60,963 bases of DNA from Clostridia bacterium (GTDB taxonomy: Bacteria > Bacillota > Clostridia > Oscillospirales > CAG-272), in NCBI GenBank assembly GCA_017466375.1, contig JAFTUH010000024.1:1-60963 (forward strand), written 5' to 3'. Every line of letters starts with the position of its first letter. The first letter of the stretch is position 1. The notes under the pieces are model-generated. The model searched no databases. It had not been told where the DNA came from and was given only the letters and a program-made list of their open reading frames with translations. This document shows positions 33,567 to 41,486 of the stretch, piece after piece. A program made the translations under genes and the position numbers.

Positions 33567-36332
33567 ATGACCAATTTTGATTTTCTCCGTTCTGAGAAGC
33601 GGTTTGCTTCGTTTGCGGGTGCTGCTGCCGCCGCGGAAAAGATCTATCCGATCGACACCGCCGCCTGTGCGGTAAACGTGCGCCGTGCCATGGAGCTCAC
33701 CGTAAAATGGATGTACGATACAGACAAGCGGCTGACCGAACCGAAGCGTACCTCCCTTGCCGCTTTGCTCGATACGCCGTCCTTCCGCGCCACGGTGGAC
33801 AAAGAACTTGCGGCCAAGCTGGAATTTATCCGCCGCGTCGGAAACAATGCCGCCCATCATCCCGCTTCTGTGACGAAGGCGCAGGCTGCACTCGCTCTCA
33901 GGCATCTGTTTGATTTTGCAAATTTTGCGGCGAAACGGTACGGTGCGCACACGTCCCCGTATCCGTATGACGAGACACTGCTCTGTGCCGAGGAGGAAAT
34001 CGTAACGGAGGCGTTGGACAGCGAGCGCATCGCGGAGATCATCCGTGAGAACCGCACGCTCAAGCGTATGCTCCGTGCGCAAACGGCAGAAGAACCGACA
34101 GACACCGAATCCGCATCGTCTGCGCCTTTGAACGAGGCAGAGACACGCCGACTCTATATTGAGACCGATCTCGCCTATGCGGGATGGCGGATAGGCATAG
34201 ACTGTCTGTGCGAGTACCGCATCGACAATCTCGCGGGCGGCAGCGGTGTCGGCTATGCGGATTACGTCCTTTTTGACGGAAAGGTGCCGCTCGCCGTGGT
34301 CGAAGCGCAAGCAGCGGGAGACGATCCCGCCATCGGACGGCAGCAGGCAAAGCTGTATGCCGATGCGCTTGAAAAAAAGCACGGAACGCGACCGATCCTC
34401 TTTCTGACAAGCGGAACGGACACGCGCATCTGGCGGGACAGCTGTGAAACGGAACGCAAGGTCGCGGGCATCTTTTCCAAAGCGGATCTGCTTCGGCTGA
34501 AACGCCTGTGCGAGGTGCGCAAAAACGCGCGTCTTCCCGAGACAGATCTGACGGACAGACCGTATCAGAAAGAAGCGGTCGAAGCAGTGCTCCGCATTTT
34601 CTGTAAGGAGAAGAAGCGGACCGCCTCCCTCTCGATGGCACCTGCGACAGGCAAAACGCGCGTAGCGATCGCCATTGCCGACGCGCTGCATAAAGCAGGT
34701 GTCGTACAAAACGTCCTCTACCTCACCGAGAGCGATCTGCTCGTACAGCAGACGCTGCGCGAATGTGAAGAGATCCCCTCCCTGCGCTGTGCTTCTCTGT
34801 CAAGCGGTAAAAATATCGTCCGCTGTGATTTTCTGGCGGCAACGTACGAGGCTGTGCTCGCCGACGCAGATGATCTGTATGACGGGGACGGTGCGCATCT
34901 GTTCACGCCCGGTCATTTCGATCTGATTCTCTGTGATGAGGCAGACGGGCGCATCATGGACAAATACCGTAACATTTTTGAGACGTTTGACGCGCGCACG
35001 CTGTTTCTCACCTCCACCCCCGCCGGGGAAGATGCCGCGTTCTCCTATACGTACGCGCAGGCGATTGCCGACGGATATATCGCCCCGATGCGTGCGTATG
35101 CATGCCGGCTCGACTCCCTCGAAAACGGCATTGCCGCAGACAGGCTTGATGCCGCACAGCGGAAAGACTTCGATACTTCCTTCCGCCGGGTGGGACTGCG
35201 CCCGCCTCAGAAGATTGCGGCTGAGGATATGCTGACAAAATACTATAACGAGGGCACAGTACGGCTGATGCTTGAAACGCTGTGCCGCAAGGGTGTGACA
35301 AAAAATTCCCTGCCCGAAAAAACGATCATCTTCACGGAGAGTCACTTCCAATCGGAAATGATCTATGAACTGTTTTCCGCGCTGTACCCCGATGCACCGC
35401 CGCATTTTTGCCGTGTAATCGATCTTTCCACCAATTACACCGATTCTTTGATAACGGATTTTGCAAAGGCAAACAGCCTACCTGAGATCGCCCTCTCACA
35501 CGATCTCCTCTTTGACGGAGTGGATGTTCCCTCCGTCCGCAATCTCGTGTTCTTCACGAAAGCCGCCTCCCGTTCGCAGTTCTGGCGGATGCTCGGACGC
35601 GGTATGCGCCTCTGCGAAGGAAAATCAGATTTCTTCGTTTTGGATCTGTGCGGCAATTTTGAGACATACGGCAACACCCCGAGCGATCCTCGCCGGATCC
35701 CGAAATCGGATACGGAGAGCATTTTTGCCCTGCGCGTCCGTCTTGCCGCAGAATTGCAATCGCTGCAGTACGCAAACAGCTGTGAGCAGCTTCGCAAGGA
35801 TACGGTGCGTGAGATCACCGCACGTCTGCGTACTGTAAAGCGGGACAGCTTTGCCGCACGCCGTCATGCGCAGGCGCTGGATCACTACGCCAAAGCCGCC
35901 GCGCTCACCGTACTGACGGAGGCGGATGTGCAAAAGCTATGCACTGATCTCGCACCGCTCCTGCCGCCCGATAAAGACAGCCCTGCCGTCCGCGCACTGG
36001 ATCGGCGTATGCTTACACTGATGCTCGCACGCACGCAGAACCGCACGGACGGGGAGATCACACAAACGCTCGATTCTCTCCGCGAAGACGCGCTCACACT
36101 TGCCAAGCGTGCATCCCATAAGAAAATCACCCAGCAGAAAAAACTGCTCAACCGCATCATCCACAACGGATATCTTGAAAATGCATCACTTTTGGAGTTG
36201 GAGGAGGCACGGCGCGCACTGCGCACGATTGTACGTTTTTTGCCGACGAATGACACGCCCGTACGCCTGAACGTACCTGATCGCCTGCTTTCTCTTGCGC
36301 CGATTGAGCTGTCCGAAAACGTCACACCGTAA
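33567..36332 (+). CDS. Orphan HsdR-like DEAD-box helicase with DUF4145-like N-terminus
   Basis: 921 aa from MTNFDFLRSEKRF (GGGAGG 7 nt upstream). A DUF4145-like domain spans about residues 5-120 (AVNVRRAMELTVKWMYDTD, FIRRVGNNAAHH). A coiled region follows, then an HSDR_N-like nuclease domain at about 190-315 with GYADYVLFDGKVPLAVVEAQA, i.e. the D...ExQ variant of the PD-ExK site. The SF2 motor starts near 335: motif I MAPATGKTR (357), motif II DEAD (457) where HsdR usually has DEAH, motif III TSTPA, and late LGRGMRLC. No methylase or specificity gene is adjacent. It may be a solitary defence nuclease or a type I-like relic. Confidence 0.85.
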   Translation: MTNFDFLRSEKRFASFAGAAAAAEKIYPIDTAACAVNVRRAMELTVKWMYDTDKRLTEPKRTSLAALLDTPSFRATVDKELAAKLEFIRRVGNNAAHHPASVTKAQAALALRHLFDFANFAAKRYGAHTSPYPYDETLLCAEEEIVTEALDSERIAEIIRENRTLKRMLRAQTAEEPTDTESASSAPLNEAETRRLYIETDLAYAGWRIGIDCLCEYRIDNLAGGSGVGYADYVLFDGKVPLAVVEAQAAGDDPAIGRQQAKLYADALEKKHGTRPILFLTSGTDTRIWRDSCETERKVAGIFSKADLLRLKRLCEVRKNARLPETDLTDRPYQKEAVEAVLRIFCKEKKRTASLSMAPATGKTRVAIAIADALHKAGVVQNVLYLTESDLLVQQTLRECEEIPSLRCASLSSGKNIVRCDFLAATYEAVLADADDLYDGDGAHLFTPGHFDLILCDEADGRIMDKYRNIFETFDARTLFLTSTPAGEDAAFSYTYAQAIADGYIAPMRAYACRLDSLENGIAADRLDAAQRKDFDTSFRRVGLRPPQKIAAEDMLTKYYNEGTVRLMLETLCRKGVTKNSLPEKTIIFTESHFQSEMIYELFSALYPDAPPHFCRVIDLSTNYTDSLITDFAKANSLPEIALSHDLLFDGVDVPSVRNLVFFTKAASRSQFWRMLGRGMRLCEGKSDFFVLDLCGNFETYGNTPSDPRRIPKSDTESIFALRVRLAAELQSLQYANSCEQLRKDTVREITARLRTVKRDSFAARRHAQALDHYAKAAALTVLTEADVQKLCTDLAPLLPPDKDSPAVRALDRRMLTLMLARTQNRTDGEITQTLDSLREDALTLAKRASHKKITQQKKLLNRIIHNGYLENASLLELEEARRALRTIVRFLPTNDTPVRLNVPDRLLSLAPIELSENVTP

Positions 36333-36350
36333 GCAAAGAAAGGATCGCGT

Positions 36351-37073
36351 ATGAAAAAGCCCCGACAAAAGCTCCCCACGAAGCCGATCACGCTCGCGTA
36401 CTGGTTTACGCTCGTGAGCTTCATTTTGCCGATCGTGTACCTCATTGTGCGGATCATTTTCGGCAGCTCCACCGAGATGTACGAGACCTCGCACCGCACC
36501 GACGCGGATTACGTCCTCATGATCGTGCAGTGTCTCTTGGGCATCGTCGTTCTGCACGTGCCAGGATTCCTCTCCCGCCGGTTCAAATTCGACGTGCCGA
36601 ATATGATGTACATTCTCTATATTCTGTTCCTCTACTGCGCGATTTTCCTCGGCGAGGTGCGGAATTTCTACCACGCCATCCCCCACTGGGACACGATTCT
36701 GCACGGCTTCAGCAGTGTGATGACGGGACTGTTCGGCTTCATGGTCGTCTCCATCCTCAATGAAAGCAAAAAGGCGACCATCCACCTCTCTCCCCTGTTT
36801 GTCGCGCTGTTCGCGTTCTGCTTCTCCATGACGATCGGCACGCTGTGGGAGGTGTACGAATTCCTCTTTGACGGTATGCTCGGGATGAATATGCAGAAAT
36901 TCCTTCTCGAGGACGGCACGGCACTGATCGGCCGCGACGCGCTCGCCGACACGATGGAGGACATCCTCGTGGACGGCGCAGGTGCGCTGATCGCTTCCCT
37001 GTGCGGATATCTCTCGCTGAAACAGAAGCGCGGTTGGTTTCATTCGTATCTCCGCGAGGAGAACGACGCTTGA
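36351..37073 (+). CDS. DUF2238/YjdF-like integral membrane protein
   Basis: 240 aa with six hydrophobic segments (about 17-38, 57-76, 84-101, 121-140, 146-164 and 205-222). The family-typical WDTILHGFSSVMTG and GTLWEVYEFLFDGMLG motifs are present, plus a conserved ADTMEDILVDGAGAL loop. These acidic and histidine residues in the membrane suggest metal or ion contact, but function is unknown. It begins 18 nt after the HsdR-like gene on the same strand. Confidence 0.8.
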   Translation: MKKPRQKLPTKPITLAYWFTLVSFILPIVYLIVRIIFGSSTEMYETSHRTDADYVLMIVQCLLGIVVLHVPGFLSRRFKFDVPNMMYILYILFLYCAIFLGEVRNFYHAIPHWDTILHGFSSVMTGLFGFMVVSILNESKKATIHLSPLFVALFAFCFSMTIGTLWEVYEFLFDGMLGMNMQKFLLEDGTALIGRDALADTMEDILVDGAGALIASLCGYLSLKQKRGWFHSYLREENDA

Positions 37074-37084
37074 CTCTCAAAAAA

Positions 37085-37155
37085 TTTAGAATATTTCTAA
37101 AAAACTATTGACAAACGATTTTTTTCGTGTATAATATATTTAGAACGATTCTAAA
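37085..37155 (+). promoter_or_regulatory. perR promoter flanked by two identical-arm PerR boxes
   Basis: TTTAGAA-TAT-TTCTAAA (37085-37101) lies just before the -35 TTGACA (37108-37113). After a 16-nt spacer comes TATAAT (37130-37135), then TTTAGAA-CGA-TTCTAAA (37139-37155) near +1. Both 17-mers have the same 7-bp arms and their centres are 54 bp apart. This matches the Per box type (TTAGAAT..ATTCTAA) and suggests strong autorepression. Confidence 0.85.
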
Positions 37156-37177
37156 GCAGAAACGGAGAAGAGCGACA

Positions 37178-37549
37178 ATGACAAAACAACGCGCCCTTAT
37201 CCTGCAGATCGTTCGGTCAGCGGAAGGTCATCTGACTGCCGAGGATATTTTTCGGGAAGCAAAGAAGGAGCTGCCGGGCATCGCGCTCGCAACGGTATAC
37301 AACAGCCTGAATTATCTCTGTGAAAACGGCATGATTGAAAAAATCTGCATCAAGGGGCAGACGGACCGATACGATAAAATGTTTGTGAGGCACGATCACC
37401 GTCTGTGCGACCGATGCGGCGCTATCAGCGATGTTATCATCGAAGGTCTGCATGAATACATTGAAAAGCAGGGCGATGCGAACATCCTGTCCTACGATTT
37501 AACCGTCCACTCCCTTTGTCCCAAATGCCGCGCTGCGGCAAAACAATAA
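37178..37549 (+). CDS. perR: Fur-family peroxide regulator PerR
   Basis: 123 aa from MTKQRALILQIVRSAEGH (GGAG upstream). Winged helix-turn-helix at about 1-75 (TAEDIFREAKKELPGIALATVYNSLNYL), then the regulatory metal residues HDH (about 67-69) and structural zinc cysteines CDRCG and CPKC. The perfect double Per box before it and the rubrerythrin gene after it favour PerR over Fur or Zur. It senses peroxide by metal-catalysed oxidation in the known family members. Confidence 0.9.
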   Translation: MTKQRALILQIVRSAEGHLTAEDIFREAKKELPGIALATVYNSLNYLCENGMIEKICIKGQTDRYDKMFVRHDHRLCDRCGAISDVIIEGLHEYIEKQGDANILSYDLTVHSLCPKCRAAAKQ

Positions 37550-37579
37550 ATATTTTATAATTACATAAGGAGAAACATT

Positions 37580-38113
37580 ATGGAACTCAAAGGATCCAAG
37601 ACCGAAAAAAATCTGCAGGCGGCTTTCGCCGGTGAATCCCAGGCAAGAAACAAGTACACCTATTTCGCATCCGTAGCAAAGAAGGAAGGCTATGAGCAGA
37701 TCGCCGCTCTGTTTGAGCAGACTGCCAACAACGAGAAAGAGCACGCTAAGATGTGGTTCAAGGAGCTCGGCGAGCTGGGTGACACCGCTGCGAATCTGAA
37801 GGCTGCCGCTGAAGGCGAGAACTACGAGTGGACCGACATGTATGCTACCTTCGCTAAGGAAGCAGAGGAAGAGGGCTTCACCGCCATCGCCGCAAAATTC
37901 CGTCTCGTTGCAAAGATCGAGAAGTCACACGAGGAGCGCTACCTCGCCCTTCTGAACAACGTCGAGATGCAGAAGGTATTTGAAAAGGCTGAGGAGACGA
38001 TGTGGGAATGCCGTAACTGCGGTCACCTCGTCATCGGCAAGAAGGCTCCCCAGATGTGCCCCGTTTGCGCACATCCGCAGAGCTACTTCGAGGTTCGCAA
38101 AGAGAACTACTGA
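37580..38113 (+). CDS. rbr: Rubrerythrin
   Basis: 177 aa. The N-terminal four-helix diiron domain shows [28 protein letters not shown] and [13 protein letters not shown], supplying the Glu and His ligands. The C-terminal rubredoxin domain has CRNCG and CPVCAHP for the Fe(SCys)4 centre. It reduces hydrogen peroxide to water with electrons from NAD(P)H via redox partners. It lies 30 nt after perR, so the peroxide sensor and the peroxidase share a transcript. Confidence 0.96.
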   Translation: MELKGSKTEKNLQAAFAGESQARNKYTYFASVAKKEGYEQIAALFEQTANNEKEHAKMWFKELGELGDTAANLKAAAEGENYEWTDMYATFAKEAEEEGFTAIAAKFRLVAKIEKSHEERYLALLNNVEMQKVFEKAEETMWECRNCGHLVIGKKAPQMCPVCAHPQSYFEVRKENY

Positions 38114-38125
38114 TAAAATAAACGA

Positions 38126-38156
38126 AACGCCATCCGATTTGGGATGGCGTTTTTTC
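38126..38156 (+). terminator. Terminator after rubrerythrin
   Basis: AACGCCATCC/GGGATGGCGTT hairpin followed by TTTTT. Confidence 0.85.
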
Positions 38157-38177
38157 TTATGCAAAACGGGTGGATGT

Positions 38178-38388
38178 TTGTAGGGCGGGGGGTTACTCCC
38201 GCCGCATTGCTGACGACCGTATTTGTAGGGGCGGATTCTATATCCGCCCGATTTTCGGGAGCATATGGAATGCTCCCCTACGGCATCCTCTCTTGCCGAA
38301 ATAAAACGGGCTGTCGGGGGCGACAGCCCCTACAAAAAATATGCGCTTTCCCGTAGGAGACGGCGGGAGCAAGCCCCCGCCCTACGGT
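38178..38388. repeat. Tandem palindromic GTAGGGGCGG-type intergenic repeats
   Basis: About five short GC-rich units, each a hairpin bounded by TAGGG or CCCTA: around 38179, 38224, 38255-38283, 38308-38333 and 38352-38387. Examples of arms are GGGGCGGAT/ATCCGCCC and GGGAGCAT/ATGCTCCC. They look like REP/MITE-type elements common in clostridial gut genomes. No coding frame is plausible. Confidence 0.7.
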
Positions 38389-38397
38389 ATACGACAA

Positions 38398-38428
38398 ACG
38401 GCACCCGAAATTCGGATGCCGTTTTTTA
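38398..38428. terminator. Terminator-like hairpin after the repeat island
   Basis: ACGGCA(C)CCGAA/TTCGG(A)TGCCGT with a T6 tract on the plus strand; it may be the displaced original terminator or protect the convergent gene. Confidence 0.6.
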
Positions 38429-38463
38429 TGTAGGACCGTTTCGGTGTGGGCAGTCCTTACAGA

Positions 38464-39006
38464 TCAAAGTCCGAGCAGCTGTGCCTTTTTCGCGTCGAAT
38501 TCTTCCTGCGTGATGACGCCGCTGTCAAGGAGATCCTTGTATTTCTTGAGCTGATCCGCACTGTCGCTCTGCTGAACAACGGTCGGGGCGGCGGCAGTTT
38601 GCTTCGCCTGCTGACGCTCGATCAGGAGATTGTTCAAGACCTCATAGATAGCATCGGCGTTTTTAAGCAAATGAAAACTGATTTTGCCCGACGAGGTGGC
38701 AACCGTAATACCTTGACCGAAGTTGGTGCTTGCAATAGCAGAAATCGAGTCAACAGGCAAATCCACACGCTTGCCCCTTATTCTTCCATATATCCGTTTA
38801 TCCGTGACAGTTAACTCATAGCCGGTAAATAAGAGAAGCAACACACCGCCTAAAACAGCAATAAGCAGTAGCATCAGCGCCAAAAGCCTCGTCATTCTTC
38901 CCAATAAAAACAAAGGCATCCCCACAATACTTCCGATAATGAACATTATTAAGAAAACTTTCTTTCCACCGTACCGTTCACTTTTGATTAAAACCTTTTC
39001 GTCCAT
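38464..39006 (-). CDS. Membrane protein with PH-like and SHOCT domains
   Basis: 180 aa from MDEKVLIKSERYGGKK (AAGGAG 7 nt upstream). Two hydrophobic segments (about 17-36 and 42-62) precede a bacterial PH-like (bPH_2/YcxB-like) region (ELTVTDKRIYGRIRGKRVDLPVDSISAI). The C-terminal ~30 residues form a SHOCT motif (LKKYKDLLDSGVITQEEFDAKKAQLL), a small helical pair that usually mediates oligomerisation. Function unknown. Isolated gene flanked by repeat islands. Confidence 0.8.
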   Translation of the reverse strand: MDEKVLIKSERYGGKKVFLIMFIIGSIVGMPLFLLGRMTRLLALMLLLIAVLGGVLLLLFTGYELTVTDKRIYGRIRGKRVDLPVDSISAIASTNFGQGITVATSSGKISFHLLKNADAIYEVLNNLLIERQQAKQTAAAPTVVQQSDSADQLKKYKDLLDSGVITQEEFDAKKAQLLGL

Positions 39007-39365
39007 TTTCAAACTCCTTTTGTTTGTGTTGTCGGGACGGCGGGAGTGCCGCTTCCCAAAAATAAAAAAGTGCGCCAACCGAAGCCGACGCACCGAAAAA
39101 CGCCTGCCCCAATTGTCGCCAAACAAAATTCATTCCTCCCACAGGGGCACGGAAAAAACAGGCATGCGTTTTTACCTGAAAATAAAAACACTGCCCCCTA
39201 GTAGGAAGATGATATTGAATTTTGTTTGGCAATTTTTATTATAACACACAAATTTCCGCTTGTAAATATTTTTCACAAAAAAAGCACGGAACGCTTTCAC
39301 GTTCCGTGCTTCTCTATTCCATTTTTTCGATTCAAGCGGACATCTCCGCATACGCCCCGGATTCA

Positions 39366-39503
39366 TAGGCTCCCTCCGGGAGGGAGCTCCCGACAAAGTC
39401 GGGTGAGGGAGAATGCGTCACCATAAACGCAGCTCAAACGCCAACATATGCAGGCTCCTTCCACCACTTCGTGGTCCCCCTCCCTCTCTGAGGGAGGCTT
39501 TTG
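39366..39503. repeat. Second palindromic repeat island
   Basis: Contains CTCCCTCCGGGAGGGAG (39371-39387), TCCCGACAAAGTCGGG, CCACCACTTCGTGGTCC and CTCCCTCTCTGAGGGAGG. This family recurs with arms based on GGAGG/CCTCC and differs from the one at 38.2 kb. The ~360 bp between the SHOCT gene and typA hold nothing else. Confidence 0.65.
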
Positions 39504-39509
39504 GACAAC

Positions 39510-41339
39510 TCAGTTTCCTTTTTTCGCTCTTGCTTCCGCTTTGAGACGAAGCTCGGTGTTGAGGATCTTCTTGCGGAGGCGGATGCTCTTCGGCGTAACC
39601 TCGATGAGTTCATCATCCGCGATGTATTCGATCGCCTGCTCCAGAGAGAGCACCTTCGGCGGCGTGAGAATGAGTGCCTCATCCGCGCCCTTGGATCGGA
39701 TGGAGGTGAGGTGCTTCTTCTTGCACACGTTGAGCGCGATATCCTCCTGCTTCGGACATTCGCCGACGATCATGCCCTCGTACACGGGCGTCTGCACGCC
39801 GATGAACATCGTACCGCGATCCTGCGAGTTGAACAGACCGTAAGACGTTGCCTCGCCGTCCTCGGATGCGATCAGAGAGCCGGTAAAGCGCGTGGTGACC
39901 TCGCCCTTGTACGGCTGATAGCCGTCGAACAGCGTATTGATAACGCCCTCGCCCTTCGTATCGGTCATGAACTCACTGCGGTAGCCGAACAGACAGCGCG
40001 ATGGGATCGAATACTCGATTCTCGTGCGGGAGCCGACCTTGCCCATCTCAAGAAGTTCGCCCTTGCGTGCGCCGAGTTTCTGCATAACGCTGCCGACCGC
40101 ATCGTCCGGCACGTCGATCGATACCTTCTCCATCGGCTCGCAGAGCACGCCGTCGATCTCCTTATACAGAACGTGCGGCATAGAGCAGCAGAGCTCGTAA
40201 TTCTCGCGGCGCATCGTCTCAATGAGGATGGACAGATGCATCTCGCCGCGTCCTGCAACCTTGAACGAATCGGTCGTATCGCCGTCGCTTACGCGCAGAG
40301 ATACGTCCTTGAGCGTCTCCTTGTAGAGGCGGTCGCGGATCTGACGGGAAGTAACAAACTTACCCTCCTTACCGGCAAACGGGCTGTCGTTGACGGAGAA
40401 TGTCATCTCCATCGTCGGCTCGGATACCTTGACAAACTCAAGCGGTTCGGGATTGCTCGGCGCAGTCACCGTATCGCCGATCGAAATATCGGCGGCACCG
40501 GAGAAGCAGACGATATCGCCCATCTTTGCGCTTTCGACCGAGGCGCGGTCCAGTCCTGCAAACTGGTAGACAGAGACGATCTTTGCGCGCTTTTTGATGC
40601 TCGGATCGTGGTAGTTGCAGATGGTGACCTCCTGATTCTGCTTGATTGTACCGCGCTCGATGCGTCCGATACCGATACGTCCGACGTAATCGTTATAGTC
40701 GATCGAGGAGACAAGAAGCTGGAGATCGCCCTCCGCGTCGCCCTCGGGCGCGGGGATATATTCAAGAATCGTGTCGAGCAGCGGACGGAGATCCGTACCC
40801 TCCTCATCGGGAGAGAGAGATGCCGTGCCCGTTCTGCCGCAGCAGAAGAGCATCGGAGAATCGAGCTGCTCGTCCGTTGCGTTGAGATCCAGAAGAAGCT
40901 CGAGCGTTTCGTCGATAACCTCATGGATACGTGCATCGGGACGGTCGATCTTATTGACGACGACAATGATGCGGTGATTCAGCTCCATCGCTCTCTGGAG
41001 GACGAAGCGCGTCTGCGGCATCGGTCCCTCAGCGGCATCGACAAGCAAGATAACGCCGTTGACCATCTTCAGAATACGCTCGACCTCACCGCCGAAGTCG
41101 GCGTGTCCGGGCGTATCGACGATGTTGATCTTGACACCGTTATACTGGATAGCAGTATTTTTGGCAAGGATCGTGATGCCGCGCTCCTTCTCGATCGCGC
41201 CGGAGTCCATGGCGCGCTCCACACCCGCCTGATTTTCATGATATGCACCGCCCTGCTTGAGCATGCCGTCAACCAGCGTCGTCTTGCCGTGGTCAACGTG
41301 GGCGATGATCGCTACATTTCTTAAATCTTCTCTGATCAC
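39510..41339 (-). CDS. typA: Translational GTPase TypA/BipA
   Basis: 609 aa. G1 [10 protein letters not shown]2 ERGITI, G3 [13 protein letters not shown]4 NKIDR and G5 are all intact, followed by the EF-G-like domains and the BipA C-terminal domain ([27 protein letters not shown]). It associates with the ribosome and aids 50S assembly and stress adaptation. Monocistronic. Confidence 0.96.
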   Translation of the reverse strand: MIREDLRNVAIIAHVDHGKTTLVDGMLKQGGAYHENQAGVERAMDSGAIEKERGITILAKNTAIQYNGVKINIVDTPGHADFGGEVERILKMVNGVILLVDAAEGPMPQTRFVLQRAMELNHRIIVVVNKIDRPDARIHEVIDETLELLLDLNATDEQLDSPMLFCCGRTGTASLSPDEEGTDLRPLLDTILEYIPAPEGDAEGDLQLLVSSIDYNDYVGRIGIGRIERGTIKQNQEVTICNYHDPSIKKRAKIVSVYQFAGLDRASVESAKMGDIVCFSGAADISIGDTVTAPSNPEPLEFVKVSEPTMEMTFSVNDSPFAGKEGKFVTSRQIRDRLYKETLKDVSLRVSDGDTTDSFKVAGRGEMHLSILIETMRRENYELCCSMPHVLYKEIDGVLCEPMEKVSIDVPDDAVGSVMQKLGARKGELLEMGKVGSRTRIEYSIPSRCLFGYRSEFMTDTKGEGVINTLFDGYQPYKGEVTTRFTGSLIASEDGEATSYGLFNSQDRGTMFIGVQTPVYEGMIVGECPKQEDIALNVCKKKHLTSIRSKGADEALILTPPKVLSLEQAIEYIADDELIEVTPKSIRLRKKILNTELRLKAEARAKKGN

Positions 41340-41448
41340 ACTCGTATACCGTTCCTTTTATTCATTCCAAATATATAGTATACCACAAAAATCTGCATTT
41401 GAAAACAGTCTTTTGACATTTTCTGCAAATTCGGCACTTACATCAAAA

Positions 41449-41474
41449 AAATCCCGTCCGAGAACGGGATTTTG
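41449..41474 (-). terminator. Terminator after the helicase gene
   Basis: CCCGT/ACGGG hairpin extended by AAAAT/ATTTT pairs; on the minus strand it ends in a T7 tract. Confidence 0.75.
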
Positions 41475-41486
41475 TTCAGTTTCCGC

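Noticed and set aside
33567..37073. Complete type I restriction-modification system
   Set aside because: No methylase or specificity subunit is present within the window around the HsdR-like gene.
38178..38388. CRISPR array
   Set aside because: Repeats are unequal in length and spacing, each is self-complementary, and no cas gene is nearby.
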